Shown here in pieces: positions 18,214-26,473 of a DNA stretch of 64,000 nt (position 1 is its first letter; every line of letters starts with the position of its first letter). Under the pieces are notes generated by a model. That model searched no databases. It was not told the DNA's origin and was given only the letters and a program-made list of their open reading frames with translations. Origin of the DNA: Alitibacter langaaensis DSM 22999 (GTDB taxonomy: Bacteria; Pseudomonadota; Gammaproteobacteria; Enterobacterales; Pasteurellaceae); the NCBI RefSeq assembly GCF_003096995.1, contig NZ_QENU01000001.1, positions 1-64,000 of the forward strand. Reading direction: 5' to 3'. The translations under genes were made by a program, and so were the position numbers.

Positions 18214-18813
18214 ATGTTAGACCAATCAATTATTAATCAATACAATGCACTGATTTTCGATATGGACGGCACACTCATTGATACCATGCCGAGTCATGCC
18301 AAGGCTTGGGAAAAAGTCGGCGAGCATTTGGGTTATCAGGTGACTGGCGATGTGCTGTATCAGCTTGGTGGTGCTAGCGTGCGCACAATTGCCACGGAAA
18401 CCTGCCGTCGCTATGGTATTCCTATGGAATTGCTTGAAGAAGTGATTCGTTTAAAACGTGAATATGGCTTTGAAATGGTGTCACAAAACGCGACCTTGCT
18501 GCCAGCTTCGCAGATTCTGAAAAATAATTATGGCAAGCGTGCAATGGCGTTAGGCACAGGTTCGCATAGCAACATGGTCAATATGCTTTTGGATAAATTT
18601 GATTTGCGCCAATATTTTGATGCGATTGTGGATGCGGATATGGTAACAGCCCATAAACCTAGCCCTGAAACCTTTCTAAAATGCGCGGAAAATCTAGGTG
18701 TTTTGCCAAATCAATGTTTAGTTTTTGAAGATGCAGATCTCGGGGTCCAAGCTGCGCTTAATGGTGGAATGGATGTGTTTGATGTTCGCACCAAGCACAT
18801 TATTAAAGCTTAG
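18214..18813 (+). CDS. yqaB: Beta-phosphoglucomutase-like HAD phosphatase (YqaB type)
   Basis: The protein has 199 residues. The HAD motif I FDMDGTLIDT is at residues 15-24, the helical cap follows, motif II is GTGSH near residue 110 and the final motif is VFEDADLGVQAA near 170. The family (subfamily IA, PGMB/YqaB) dephosphorylates sugar phosphates; E. coli YqaB prefers fructose 1-phosphate. The start ATG 18214 has only a weak Shine-Dalgarno. An uptake signal lies just upstream (18181-18189). Next is yqaA, with a gap of 14 bp, the same pair as in enterics. Confidence 0.88.
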   Translation: MLDQSIINQYNALIFDMDGTLIDTMPSHAKAWEKVGEHLGYQVTGDVLYQLGGASVRTIATETCRRYGIPMELLEEVIRLKREYGFEMVSQNATLLPASQILKNNYGKRAMALGTGSHSNMVNMLLDKFDLRQYFDAIVDADMVTAHKPSPETFLKCAENLGVLPNQCLVFEDADLGVQAALNGGMDVFDVRTKHIIKA

Positions 18814-18827
18814 CATTTAAGCTAAAA

Positions 18828-19316
18828 ATGTTTGATTTTTTGACCGCACTTTGGCACGAATATCCACTTTGGTTGATGTTTATAAGCGCTTTCCTTAGTG
18901 CGACGATTTTACCAGGTAATTCAGAGGCGATTTTTCTTGGCTTGGCGACAACTATTCAGTTAGCAGCCAAAACCTATTTTTCTGAGCCAATTGCGTGGCT
19001 TATTTCTTCTGCAACGTTGGGTAATACCTTGGGAAGTATCACTACCTATTGTTTAGGCCGTTGGCTTCCCTCGCCAAAGTTTAATACAGCATTAAATAAA
19101 AACGATAACAAAGTGCGGTGGGTTTTAACAAAATTTCAGCGATATGGCACTTGGGCATTATTATTCAGTTGGTTGCCGATTGTAGGCGATCTATTTTGCG
19201 CCGTGGCGGGTTGGTTACGTTTAAATAGCCTACAAACGTTGCTTTTTATCTTCATCGGAAAATTTTTACGCTATTTATTTTTGCTCTATTTAGTCGTGGG
19301 TTACACATTTTTGTAA
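18828..19316 (+). CDS. yqaA: YqaA-type DedA/SNARE-associated inner membrane protein
   Basis: The protein has 162 residues with four or five hydrophobic segments. The motifs ATILPGNSEAIFLG near the N-terminus and RYGTWALLFSWLPIVGDLFCAVAGWLR fit the DedA/VTT superfamily, whose members act as lipid scramblases or in membrane homeostasis. The specific role of YqaA is unknown. It follows yqaB by 14 bp and is probably co-transcribed. One uptake signal overlaps its 5' end and encodes LTALW; another lies inside (19111-19119). Confidence 0.82.
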   Translation: MFDFLTALWHEYPLWLMFISAFLSATILPGNSEAIFLGLATTIQLAAKTYFSEPIAWLISSATLGNTLGSITTYCLGRWLPSPKFNTALNKNDNKVRWVLTKFQRYGTWALLFSWLPIVGDLFCAVAGWLRLNSLQTLLFIFIGKFLRYLFLLYLVVGYTFL

Positions 19317-19343
19317 GAACAGGGTAGAATAACAGCTAAAAAA

Positions 19344-19373
19344 ACCGCCCTTTCTCTTACGAGATTGGGCGGT
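19344..19373. terminator. Hairpin between yqaA and luxS
   Basis: ACCGCCC (19344-19350) pairs with GGGCGGT (19367-19373), with an inner TCTC/GAGA stem. On the plus strand no T-run follows; on the minus strand it is followed by a run of six T. It therefore looks like a minus-strand terminator, although both neighbours are on the plus strand. It may instead be a structural element in the luxS leader. Confidence 0.55.
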
Positions 19374-19492
19374 GAATATAACCTAAGGAACCAATTTTTT
19401 TATTATTAATCGCAACTGCAAGTTGCTTGTATTCTAAGACCGATAATCAATCTGAAAGTTCAAAAATAATTTCACTTTTTTAAGGAACATTT

Positions 19493-19996
19493 ATGCCGTT
19501 ACTTGATAGTTTTAAAGTTGACCACACAAAAATGCGTGCGCCTGCCGTGCGAGTAGCAAAAACAATGACCACCCCAAAAGGGGATTTTTTGACGATTTTT
19601 GATTTGCGTTTTTGTGTGCCAAATAAAGAAATTTTGTCCCCAAAAGGCATTCACACCCTTGAGCATTTATTTGCAGGTTTTATGCGTGAACATTTAAATA
19701 GCGATAGTGTAGAAATTATTGATATTTCGCCAATGGGTTGTCGTACGGGCTTTTATATGTCCTTAATCGGCACGCCAACAGAGCAGCAAGTGGCGCAAGC
19801 ATGGATGGCTTCTATGCAGGATATTTTAACGGTGACGGATCAAAATGCGATCCCAGAGCTTAATATTTATCAATGCGGTACTTATACCGAACATTCACTC
19901 GCTGACGCTCATGCCACCGCACGCTTGGTACTTTCTCGTGGCGTGACGGTTAATAAAAATGAAGATTTGGCATTAGATGAATCATTACTCAAGTAG
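19493..19996 (+). CDS. luxS: S-ribosylhomocysteine lyase (autoinducer-2 synthase)
   Basis: The protein has 167 residues. The metal ligands are His and His in [10 protein letters not shown] (around residues 54-58) and Cys in [12 protein letters not shown] (around 128). The catalytic Cys is in MGCRTGFYM (about 84). The enzyme splits S-ribosylhomocysteine into homocysteine and DPD, the precursor of AI-2, and so serves the activated methyl cycle. The start is ATG 19493 after AAGGAACATTT. The gene has its own leader with a hairpin and is followed by purT after 11 bp. Confidence 0.97.
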   Translation: MPLLDSFKVDHTKMRAPAVRVAKTMTTPKGDFLTIFDLRFCVPNKEILSPKGIHTLEHLFAGFMREHLNSDSVEIIDISPMGCRTGFYMSLIGTPTEQQVAQAWMASMQDILTVTDQNAIPELNIYQCGTYTEHSLADAHATARLVLSRGVTVNKNEDLALDESLLK

Positions 19997-20007
19997 GAAA
20001 TTTTAAT

Positions 20008-21189
20008 ATGGCTAAAATTGGTACGGCACTCACGGCAAAAGCCACAAAAGTGATGCTACTCGGCTCGGGGGAATTGGGTAAAGAAGTGGCGATTGAACTG
20101 ATGCGTTTAGGCGTGGAAGTGATTGCGGTGGATCGTTATGAAAATGCCCCTGCGCAACAAGTGGCACATCGTGCTTATACGATTTCTATGTTAGATGGCG
20201 CGGCATTACGCACTTTGGTGGAGCAGGAAAAACCAGATTATATTGTGCCTGAAGTAGAAGCCATTGCTACGGATACGTTAGTCGAACTAGAGCAAGAGGG
20301 CTTTACTGTCGTGCCAACGGCTAAAGCGACTAAATTAACCATGAATCGTGAAGGCATTCGCCGTTTAGCCGCTGAAGAATTAGGTTTGCCGACCTCAAAT
20401 TACCAATTTGTGGATAACTTTAAGGATTTTGAAAGTGCGGTCAAAAAAATTGGTGTTCCTTGCGTAGTAAAACCGATTATGTCTTCATCGGGGCATGGAC
20501 AATCTATTATTAAGTCCTTTAATGATATTCAACATGCTTGGAATTATGCCCAAGAAGGTGGTCGAGCAGGGGCTGGGCGCGTGATTGTCGAAGGATTTGT
20601 GAAATTCGATTATGAAATCACCTTATTAACCGTTCGCCATATCGGTGGCGTGTCTTTTTTAGCGCCAATTGGGCATCGCCAGCAAGATGGGGATTATCGT
20701 GAATCATGGCAGCCGCAGGCTATGTCTGAGATTGCGTTACAAAAAGCACAACATGTTGCGGAGAAAATCACGACAGCCCTTGGAGGGCGCGGTATCTTCG
20801 GGGTGGAAATGTTTGTTTGTGGCGATGATGTGATTTTTAATGAAGTTTCGCCACGCCCACATGATACAGGCATGGTCACCTTAATTTCCCAAGAATTGTC
20901 GGAATTTGCCTTACATGCTCGCGCTATTTTGGGGTTACCAATTCCAACCATCAATTTGATTAGCCCTGCGGCGTCAAAAGCCGTTGTGGTAGAAGGCAAG
21001 TCGCAGCAAGTGCAATTTGCTAATTTGGCTGAAGTATTAGCAGAACCGAATACGGATTTGCGTATTTTTGCTAAAGGTGAAGTGGACGGGCATCGCCGAA
21101 TGGCAGTGATTCTTAGCCGTGATATTTCAGTGGAAAAAGCGCTAGAAAAAGCAATGCGCGCTTATGATAAATTAGAAGTGATTCTTTAG
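20008..21189 (+). CDS. purT: Formate-dependent phosphoribosylglycinamide formyltransferase 2
   Basis: The protein has 393 residues and is an ATP-grasp enzyme that formylates GAR with formate and ATP in purine synthesis. N-terminal motif [33 protein letters not shown]-grasp part [17 protein letters not shown], and [16 protein letters not shown] with the metal-binding Glu are all seen. It starts at ATG 20008, 11 bp after luxS, with AGGAAA upstream, so the two are probably one transcript. A terminator follows. An internal uptake signal encodes SAVK. Confidence 0.97.
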   Translation: MAKIGTALTAKATKVMLLGSGELGKEVAIELMRLGVEVIAVDRYENAPAQQVAHRAYTISMLDGAALRTLVEQEKPDYIVPEVEAIATDTLVELEQEGFTVVPTAKATKLTMNREGIRRLAAEELGLPTSNYQFVDNFKDFESAVKKIGVPCVVKPIMSSSGHGQSIIKSFNDIQHAWNYAQEGGRAGAGRVIVEGFVKFDYEITLLTVRHIGGVSFLAPIGHRQQDGDYRESWQPQAMSEIALQKAQHVAEKITTALGGRGIFGVEMFVCGDDVIFNEVSPRPHDTGMVTLISQELSEFALHARAILGLPIPTINLISPAASKAVVVEGKSQQVQFANLAEVLAEPNTDLRIFAKGEVDGHRRMAVILSRDISVEKALEKAMRAYDKLEVIL

Positions 21190-21210
21190 TTGCAAGGATC
21201 TGTCAATGTA

Positions 21211-21235
21211 AAAGGCTGGAATAATCCAGCCTTTT
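21211..21235. terminator. Bidirectional terminator between purT and pssA
   Basis: AAGGCTGGA and TCCAGCCTT form a 9-bp stem with an ATAA loop. Five T follow on the plus strand, and A's precede it (T-run on the minus strand). It lies between two converging genes. Confidence 0.92.
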
Positions 21236-21244
21236 TCTTGCCTA

Positions 21245-22600
21245 TTACAAAATCCATTTCACAATTTGATCGGCTTTTACCCGAGAGAAACGTTTGAGCA
21301 AACGTTGCACGGGGGCAGGGTAGTTTTCCATTTGTTCAAGTTCAGAATAATGGGTAAGTACGCTAGTATGTTTACGAATTTCTGTTAATTCTGACCGCAC
21401 TTGTTCTTTCAACTCTTGTTTTGGATCATGAATGAGCAGCCCATTTTCAGCATCCAATCGCCATGCTCGCGGATTGAGATTATTGCCTGTGAGCAAAATA
21501 TAGCGATCATCCACCCAAATGCCTTTTAAGTGATAAGAGTTATCGCCGTCTTTCCAAAGACGAATTTGTAGATTGCCTTGAGCGATCTCAGCTTCAAATT
21601 TTTTGCAGAAAGCGTAAAGATTTTTCTCATATAAATAGGGCAATGCGCCTGCCATTTTAAATTGTTCTGTTGGCGGAATATAGAAATCGTTGGCGGTTTT
21701 GTCGCCTACGATGATTTCCACCTGTTTGCCATCATTGAGTAAATCGCGAATTTTCACTTGCAAGGTGCGAGGAAAATTGAAATAAGGCGTGCAAATCGTG
21801 AGTTTATCTTCCACTAACACAAATAGATCTTGAATCGTGCGATTGAGCAAATTATCTCGCGCGCCTAAGCCGAATAATGGTGTAATCGTTAATTCATCAG
21901 CAAATTTGACCGCACTTTGCAGCTGATATTGCGCATTTTTCAGATTACGGCGGAAAGATTTAATCGCTGATTTAATTTCTTTTGTATTTGGGCGCGCGCT
22001 GTCATCCAATGAAAAGACCGCGGTAGGATCCAGCAAATACTGATTAATAAACTGAACGAATGCATCGGCTAATGCAGGATTATGGATTTTTTGGTAGCGA
22101 TCATAACGGTATTTCTCTTGCTGCTGCAAATACACATTATTGATGCTAGCACCGCTATATAGCACGGTATCATCAAACACAAAGCCCTTAATATGCAACA
22201 CGCCGAAAACTTCACGGGTATTAATCGGCACGCCAAAAAACATACTTTCATTGCCGTGAATATGGCGTTGTTCGCAATACCAATCCGCATTGGTCGTGCC
22301 TTTTGCTGCACCCAATAAATTACGCTGCGCACGATGCCAATCCACTAAAATTTTAATATCTAATGCAGGATTGGCGGCTTTGGCACGATAAATTTCAGCA
22401 AGAATTTCTTGACCCGCTTCATCGAATTGCCAATAAAGTGCGGTCACATAAATGCGAGTTTTCGCTTGGCGAATAAGTTCAATAAGGGTTTGTTTAAATT
22501 GGATTGCGCTAGACAAAAACGTGATATCTGCCGCAGATTGAGGCAGATAAGGCAAGTTTTCTAAATGCTGTTTCGCGCGTTTGGTTCGATTAATAAACAT
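21245..22600 (-). CDS. pssA: CDP-diacylglycerol--serine O-phosphatidyltransferase (PLD superfamily)
   Basis: The protein has about 451 residues and is homologous along its length to E. coli PssA. Two HKD motifs are seen: LHIKGFVFDDT (about residues 140-150) and YHLKGIWVDDRYILLTGNNLNPRAWRLD (about 355-380). The enzyme makes phosphatidylserine, the precursor of phosphatidylethanolamine, and is peripheral at the membrane. I chose ATG 22600 (MFINRTKRAKQHLENLP) because a GAGAAG lies 9 nt upstream and homologues start there; a TTG 7 codons upstream is possible. Three uptake signals fall inside, one encoding QSAVKF. Confidence 0.95.
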   Translation of the reverse strand: MFINRTKRAKQHLENLPYLPQSAADITFLSSAIQFKQTLIELIRQAKTRIYVTALYWQFDEAGQEILAEIYRAKAANPALDIKILVDWHRAQRNLLGAAKGTTNADWYCEQRHIHGNESMFFGVPINTREVFGVLHIKGFVFDDTVLYSGASINNVYLQQQEKYRYDRYQKIHNPALADAFVQFINQYLLDPTAVFSLDDSARPNTKEIKSAIKSFRRNLKNAQYQLQSAVKFADELTITPLFGLGARDNLLNRTIQDLFVLVEDKLTICTPYFNFPRTLQVKIRDLLNDGKQVEIIVGDKTANDFYIPPTEQFKMAGALPYLYEKNLYAFCKKFEAEIAQGNLQIRLWKDGDNSYHLKGIWVDDRYILLTGNNLNPRAWRLDAENGLLIHDPKQELKEQVRSELTEIRKHTSVLTHYSELEQMENYPAPVQRLLKRFSRVKADQIVKWIL

Positions 22601-22711
22601 ATTTTTTATCTTCTCGCACAAATTATTTCATATTGGTGCAGTGTCAATTAATGGGTTAGTTTACAATATTTTTTGCTATAATACCTAAAATTTTTGACCA
22701 GAGATACTGCT

Positions 22712-23767
22712 ATGAGCCAATTTAAACAGCCTAAATTCCAATCTGCAAATAATGAAAACCGTTTTAAAGAACGTGTTGTTGGCGAGCGTTCGGAACGCCA
22801 ATTTAATGACAAAAAACAACCTTTCAACCGTTTTGAAAAAAAACATAAAAATCGACCGCACTTTAATGATAAAAGCGATGATCGTACCTTTCGCTCACAG
22901 CCGTTAGAAACCCAAATCACCGAAACAACGCTCGGCAACGCTAGCGGTTCGGGCAAAGTGAAAGTGATGGTGAAAAGCACGGGCGTTAGCGATAAGCCAA
23001 AAGCGAAGAAAACTGGGGCGTTATCCCCACGTGCGCCAGAAAAAATTAAGAAAAATCGCGCGGAAGAAATGAAAGTTTTTGGTGAAAATGCCTGTTTGGC
23101 TTTATTTTCACAACGCCCCGAAAGCATTGTGCGGGCGTGGGCAACGGTGGAAATGTCGCATCGTCTTGGTGAAATGTTTAGCTATTTGGCGGCAAATAAA
23201 AAGGCGTATCACGTTGTCGACCGTGCAGAATTAGAATTGGTGAGCGGTTCTGAACATCATGGCGGCATTTGTTTATTAGTGAAAAAACAGCGTCCATTTA
23301 CGTTAACGGGCTATTTAGACATTCCGCGCCAAGCGGATTGTTTATTGATGCTTGATGGCGTGGCGAATAATCCACAAAATATTGGCGGAATTGTCCGCAC
23401 TTGTGCTTATTATGGCGTGAAAAACGTGCTGAGTTGCGATCCTGAGTTATTGAATAGCCCTAATGCATTTCGTGTAGCAGAAGGGGGAATGGAATATGTG
23501 CATTGTTTGCAAAGTGAAGCAACGGATACGGCGTTAAATCAGCTACGCAAAGCGGGCTATCAAATTGTGCATTTGAGCAATGATAAAAACGCGCAAACTG
23601 TAAACGCATTAACGTTACAGGATAAAGTAGTTTTTGTGTTGGCGAATGATAATTTTGCACAGCAGAGCGATGCGGTTGTCACGCTGAGTTTAGCTAATCC
23701 GTTAAAATCGGGGCTTAATGTGGCAGTGAGCGCAGGTGTGTTATTGGCTAAATGGGTGGCGCGCTAA
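22712..23767 (+). CDS. SpoU-family tRNA/rRNA 2'-O-methyltransferase (YfiF-like)
   Basis: The protein has about 351 residues. The first 110 residues are a basic, low-complexity region rich in K, R, N and Q, probably RNA-binding. A SpoU substrate-binding domain follows (VFGENACLALFSQRPESIVRAW), and then the SPOUT knot with MLDGVANNPQNIGGIVRTCAYYG, FVLANDN and LANPLKSGLNVAVSAGVLL. The domain order resembles E. coli YfiF, whose target is not established. I chose ATG 22712 (MSQFKQPKF); a TTG six codons earlier is less likely. It is divergent from pssA. Confidence 0.85.
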   Translation: MSQFKQPKFQSANNENRFKERVVGERSERQFNDKKQPFNRFEKKHKNRPHFNDKSDDRTFRSQPLETQITETTLGNASGSGKVKVMVKSTGVSDKPKAKKTGALSPRAPEKIKKNRAEEMKVFGENACLALFSQRPESIVRAWATVEMSHRLGEMFSYLAANKKAYHVVDRAELELVSGSEHHGGICLLVKKQRPFTLTGYLDIPRQADCLLMLDGVANNPQNIGGIVRTCAYYGVKNVLSCDPELLNSPNAFRVAEGGMEYVHCLQSEATDTALNQLRKAGYQIVHLSNDKNAQTVNALTLQDKVVFVLANDNFAQQSDAVVTLSLANPLKSGLNVAVSAGVLLAKWVAR

Positions 23768-23998
23768 ATGGCATTGCAGCGTTGCCCAGAATGTCGTGCG
23801 AAAATTAGTGACAGTGTGGAAAGTTGTCCGCACTGCGGCTTTTCATTTCGTGCGGCTGATTTAGAAATCTATAAACAGAAATTAGAACAACGCCGCCAAC
23901 ACAATCAAGAAATGAACAGACAGAATGTGAAAGTGCAGGTGTTTTGGTTATTGATTTTTATTGTGGTGATCGTGGTGGCGAGCTGGTGGCATCATTAG
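23768..23998 (+). CDS. Small zinc-ribbon membrane protein
   Basis: The product has 76 residues. An N-terminal zinc ribbon RCPECRAK...SCPHCGF (four cysteines as two CxxC) is followed by a charged helix (YKQKLEQRRQHNQEMNRQ) and one C-terminal transmembrane segment (VFWLLIFIVVIVVASWW). The function is unknown. Its ATG directly follows the stop of the methyltransferase gene, so it is co-translated. Its stop overlaps by 4 bp with the stop of the convergent ferredoxin gene. Confidence 0.8.
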   Translation: MALQRCPECRAKISDSVESCPHCGFSFRAADLEIYKQKLEQRRQHNQEMNRQNVKVQVFWLLIFIVVIVVASWWHH

Positions 23999-24255
23999 AG
24001 CTTATCGGCATGGTGAATTAACACAAAGCGTTCCCACAATTCTTCTTGGCTTTCACGATGTTCAGGATCGTCAATAATACATTTGCTGATCGGGCAAACT
24101 TTTTGGCAAGTTGGACTGTCATAATGCCCAACACATTCAGTGCAAAGCGCGGGCTCAATCACATAGATTTCCTCACCCACGGAAATGGCTTCATTCGGGC
24201 ATTCGGGCAGGCACATATCACAATTTGTGCATTTGTGAGTAATCAGTAACGCCAT
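23995..24255 (-). CDS. yfhL: YfhL-type 4Fe-4S ferredoxin
   Basis: The protein has 86 residues and two cluster motifs: CTNCDMCLPECP (residues 9-20) and CTECVGHYDSPTCQKVCP (37-54), the second with the long insertion characteristic of YfhL/Allochromatium-type ferredoxins, plus a fifth cysteine in SKCIIDD. It carries electrons for an unknown partner. It starts at ATG 24255 with AAGGATTTTTT upstream and overlaps its convergent neighbour at the 3' ends. Confidence 0.9.
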   Translation of the reverse strand: MALLITHKCTNCDMCLPECPNEAISVGEEIYVIEPALCTECVGHYDSPTCQKVCPISKCIIDDPEHRESQEELWERFVLIHHADKL

Positions 24256-24321
24256 AAAAAATCCTTGAGTGTGAATAGAAAGGCGGCGATTATAAAGAAA
24301 TTAGAGAGAAAATTAAAGTTT

Positions 24322-25083
24322 ATGAATCAGAAATACGTAAAATGGATCCGCATTGGCGCCGTGCTGCTATTAGCAGGGTATTTTTATTTGTCCCATTATT
24401 TTTTGGGGGATGAAAAGCAGCCAGAGCATACTTCTTCTCAGCAAAAACACACAAAATCAACGCAATCTGCTCAAAATCAAAGCCAAAGTGCGGTCAAAAA
24501 TTCTTCAGTTTTACAGCATTACGATACGATTATGCGTGATGATGCGATTGGGCAAAATAAAAATGCGCCTGTGGATTATTATATGCTGGCGTTATCTTGG
24601 TCGCCTACGTTCTGTGAGAGCCAAGAACGAAAATTCGGCAATGATTTGCCCGCATCTTCGCAAATGCAATGCGGTACTCAACGCCAATATGGCTGGGTAA
24701 TTCATGGTTTGTGGCCGCAAAATGCCCATGCTCGAACGGTAACGGATCATCCGCGTTTCTGCCAAGGCGATTTGCCGCAGCTAGATTACAACCTGATTGA
24801 AAAATATTTGCCAGAAAGCCCAAGCCCTAAATTATTGCAAGGGGAGTGGGAAAAACATGGTGCGTGCGCCTTTAAAACCGCCGAGCAATATTTTCAAAAA
24901 CAGCAAGAATTGTACCGCACTTTAGCGTTGCCGACCCAAGAAATGAGCCGTAAAGAACTCTTTCGTTGGATGAAACAAAATAATCCACAGCTAAAAAATG
25001 CCTATATGAATGCGAGCCGTAGTGAGCTTTTTATTTGCTATGATCTCGCTTGGCGTGTTATGGATTGCCCAAATAATAAATAA
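24322..25083 (+). CDS. RNase T2-family ribonuclease (RNase I) with N-terminal membrane anchor
   Basis: The protein has about 253 residues. Residues 7-27 form a hydrophobic segment (WIRIGAVLLLAGYFYLSHYF), and a Q/S/K-rich linker of about 45 residues follows. The T2 domain begins around residue 73 (PVDYYMLALSWSPTFC). The catalytic CAS I is VIHGLWPQ and CAS II GEWEKHGAC, and paired cysteines suit an oxidising periplasm. It should degrade RNA outside the cytoplasm. I see no signal peptidase site, so it may remain anchored. I chose ATG 24322; an earlier TTG would add 19 charged residues. An uptake signal in the linker encodes SAVK. Confidence 0.85.
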   Translation: MNQKYVKWIRIGAVLLLAGYFYLSHYFLGDEKQPEHTSSQQKHTKSTQSAQNQSQSAVKNSSVLQHYDTIMRDDAIGQNKNAPVDYYMLALSWSPTFCESQERKFGNDLPASSQMQCGTQRQYGWVIHGLWPQNAHARTVTDHPRFCQGDLPQLDYNLIEKYLPESPSPKLLQGEWEKHGACAFKTAEQYFQKQQELYRTLALPTQEMSRKELFRWMKQNNPQLKNAYMNASRSELFICYDLAWRVMDCPNNK

Positions 25084-25127
25084 CGGAATTCAGACAATTA
25101 ATCTTAAATAAATTTGATCTGGAACAG

Positions 25128-25155
25128 TTACAAGATAACAAGAACTGGGTATAAT
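25128..25155 (+). promoter_or_regulatory. Candidate pgk promoter
   Basis: TTACAA (25128-25133) and a perfect TATAAT (25150-25155) are 16 bp apart. The site is about 45 bp before the pgk start. Confidence 0.6.
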
Positions 25156-25200
25156 GCTCGAGTTCAAAATTTTATTAGTTTAATCAAAAGAGGATAAATT

Positions 25201-26370
25201 ATGTCAGTAATCAAAATGACCGACCTTGATCTAGCAGGTAAACGTCTTTTTATTCGTGCGGATTTAAACGTGCCAGTAAAAGACGGCAAAGTAACATCTG
25301 ATGCGCGTATTCGTGCAACGATCCCAACCTTGAAATTAGCGTTGGAAAAAGGTGCGAAAGTCATGGTTACCTCTCACTTAGGTCGCCCTACTGAAGGCGA
25401 ATTCAAACCTGAAGATTCATTACAACCTGTTGTGGATTACTTGAACAACGCGGGTTTCAAAGCGCGTTTAGTGCAAGATTACTTAAATGGCGTAGAAGTG
25501 AATGATGGCGAAATCGTTGTTCTTGAGAATGTACGCGTAAACAAAGGCGAAAAGAAAAACGAAGAAGAATTATCGAAAAAATATGCCGCACTTTGTGATG
25601 TATTCGTTATGGATGCATTTGGTACAGCTCACCGCGCACAAGCTTCAACTCACGGTGTGGCGCAATTTGCTCCAGTCGCTTGCGCAGGTCCATTGTTAGC
25701 CGCAGAATTAGATGCGTTAGGCAAAGCATTAAAAGAGCCAAAACGTCCGATGTTAGCGATTGTTGGCGGTTCAAAAGTTTCAACAAAATTAACCGTGTTA
25801 GACAGCCTTTCAAAAATCGCTGACCAATTAATCGTGGGCGGTGGTATCGCGAATACCTTTATCGCAGCTGAAGGCAAAAACGTAGGTAAATCTTTATATG
25901 AAGAAGATTTAATTCCTGAAGCACAACGTTTAGCAAAAGCCACTCAAATTCCAGTGCCTGTGGATGTTCGTGTTGGTAAAGAATTCTCTGAAACAGCACC
26001 AGCAACGCATAAATCCGTAGATGATGTGGCAGCAGACGAATCTATTTTTGATATCGGTGATAAATCAGCTGAAGAATTAGCCAATATCATCAAATCAGCT
26101 AAAACGATTCTTTGGAATGGTCCAGTTGGTGTGTTTGAATTCCCTAATTTCCGTAAAGGAACTGAAGTAATTTCAAATGCGATCGCTGAAGCAACTGCTA
26201 ACGGCGCATTCTCAATTGCTGGTGGTGGTGATACATTAGCTGCGATTGATTTATTTGGTATCGCAGATAAAATTTCTTATATTTCAACTGGTGGTGGCGC
26301 ATTCTTAGAATTCGTTGAAGGTAAAGTATTACCTGCAGTCGAAATTTTAGAAAAACGTGCAAACGGTTAA
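25201..26370 (+). CDS. pgk: Phosphoglycerate kinase
   Basis: The protein has 389 residues. The N-terminal substrate domain shows [21 protein letters not shown] and [13 protein letters not shown], and the C-terminal nucleotide domain shows [23 protein letters not shown] and [12 protein letters not shown]. The enzyme moves phosphate from 1,3-bisphosphoglycerate to ADP in glycolysis. ATG 25201 is preceded by AGAGGATAAATT. It is followed by fba after 103 bp, the common glycolytic pair. The codon use looks optimised for high expression, and there is no uptake signal. Confidence 0.98.
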   Translation: MSVIKMTDLDLAGKRLFIRADLNVPVKDGKVTSDARIRATIPTLKLALEKGAKVMVTSHLGRPTEGEFKPEDSLQPVVDYLNNAGFKARLVQDYLNGVEVNDGEIVVLENVRVNKGEKKNEEELSKKYAALCDVFVMDAFGTAHRAQASTHGVAQFAPVACAGPLLAAELDALGKALKEPKRPMLAIVGGSKVSTKLTVLDSLSKIADQLIVGGGIANTFIAAEGKNVGKSLYEEDLIPEAQRLAKATQIPVPVDVRVGKEFSETAPATHKSVDDVAADESIFDIGDKSAEELANIIKSAKTILWNGPVGVFEFPNFRKGTEVISNAIAEATANGAFSIAGGGDTLAAIDLFGIADKISYISTGGGAFLEFVEGKVLPAVEILEKRANG

Positions 26371-26387
26371 TTTTGGTTAATTTTATA

Positions 26388-26450
26388 GGTGCGTTAATTA
26401 ACGCACCATTACAAACAAGTTTTAGTTTAACGGTGCGTTAGCAAACGCAC
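26388..26450. repeat. Two related hairpins between pgk and fba
   Basis: GGTGCGTTAATTAACGCACC (26388-26407) is a perfect 20-bp palindrome. GTGCGTT-AGCA-AACGCAC (26433-26450) is a second hairpin with the same stem sequence, so the left arm of one can also pair with the right arm of the other. Neither is followed by a T-run. They may control readthrough, mRNA processing or stability between pgk and fba. Confidence 0.75.
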
Positions 26451-26473
26451 TCTACATAAAGGAAAAGCAAAAA

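Noticed and set aside
22648-23127. 159-codon minus-strand open frame between pssA and the methyltransferase
   Set aside because: It overlaps the N-terminal half of the SpoU methyltransferase; the F/L/S-rich product is typical of antisense to a K/R-rich region.
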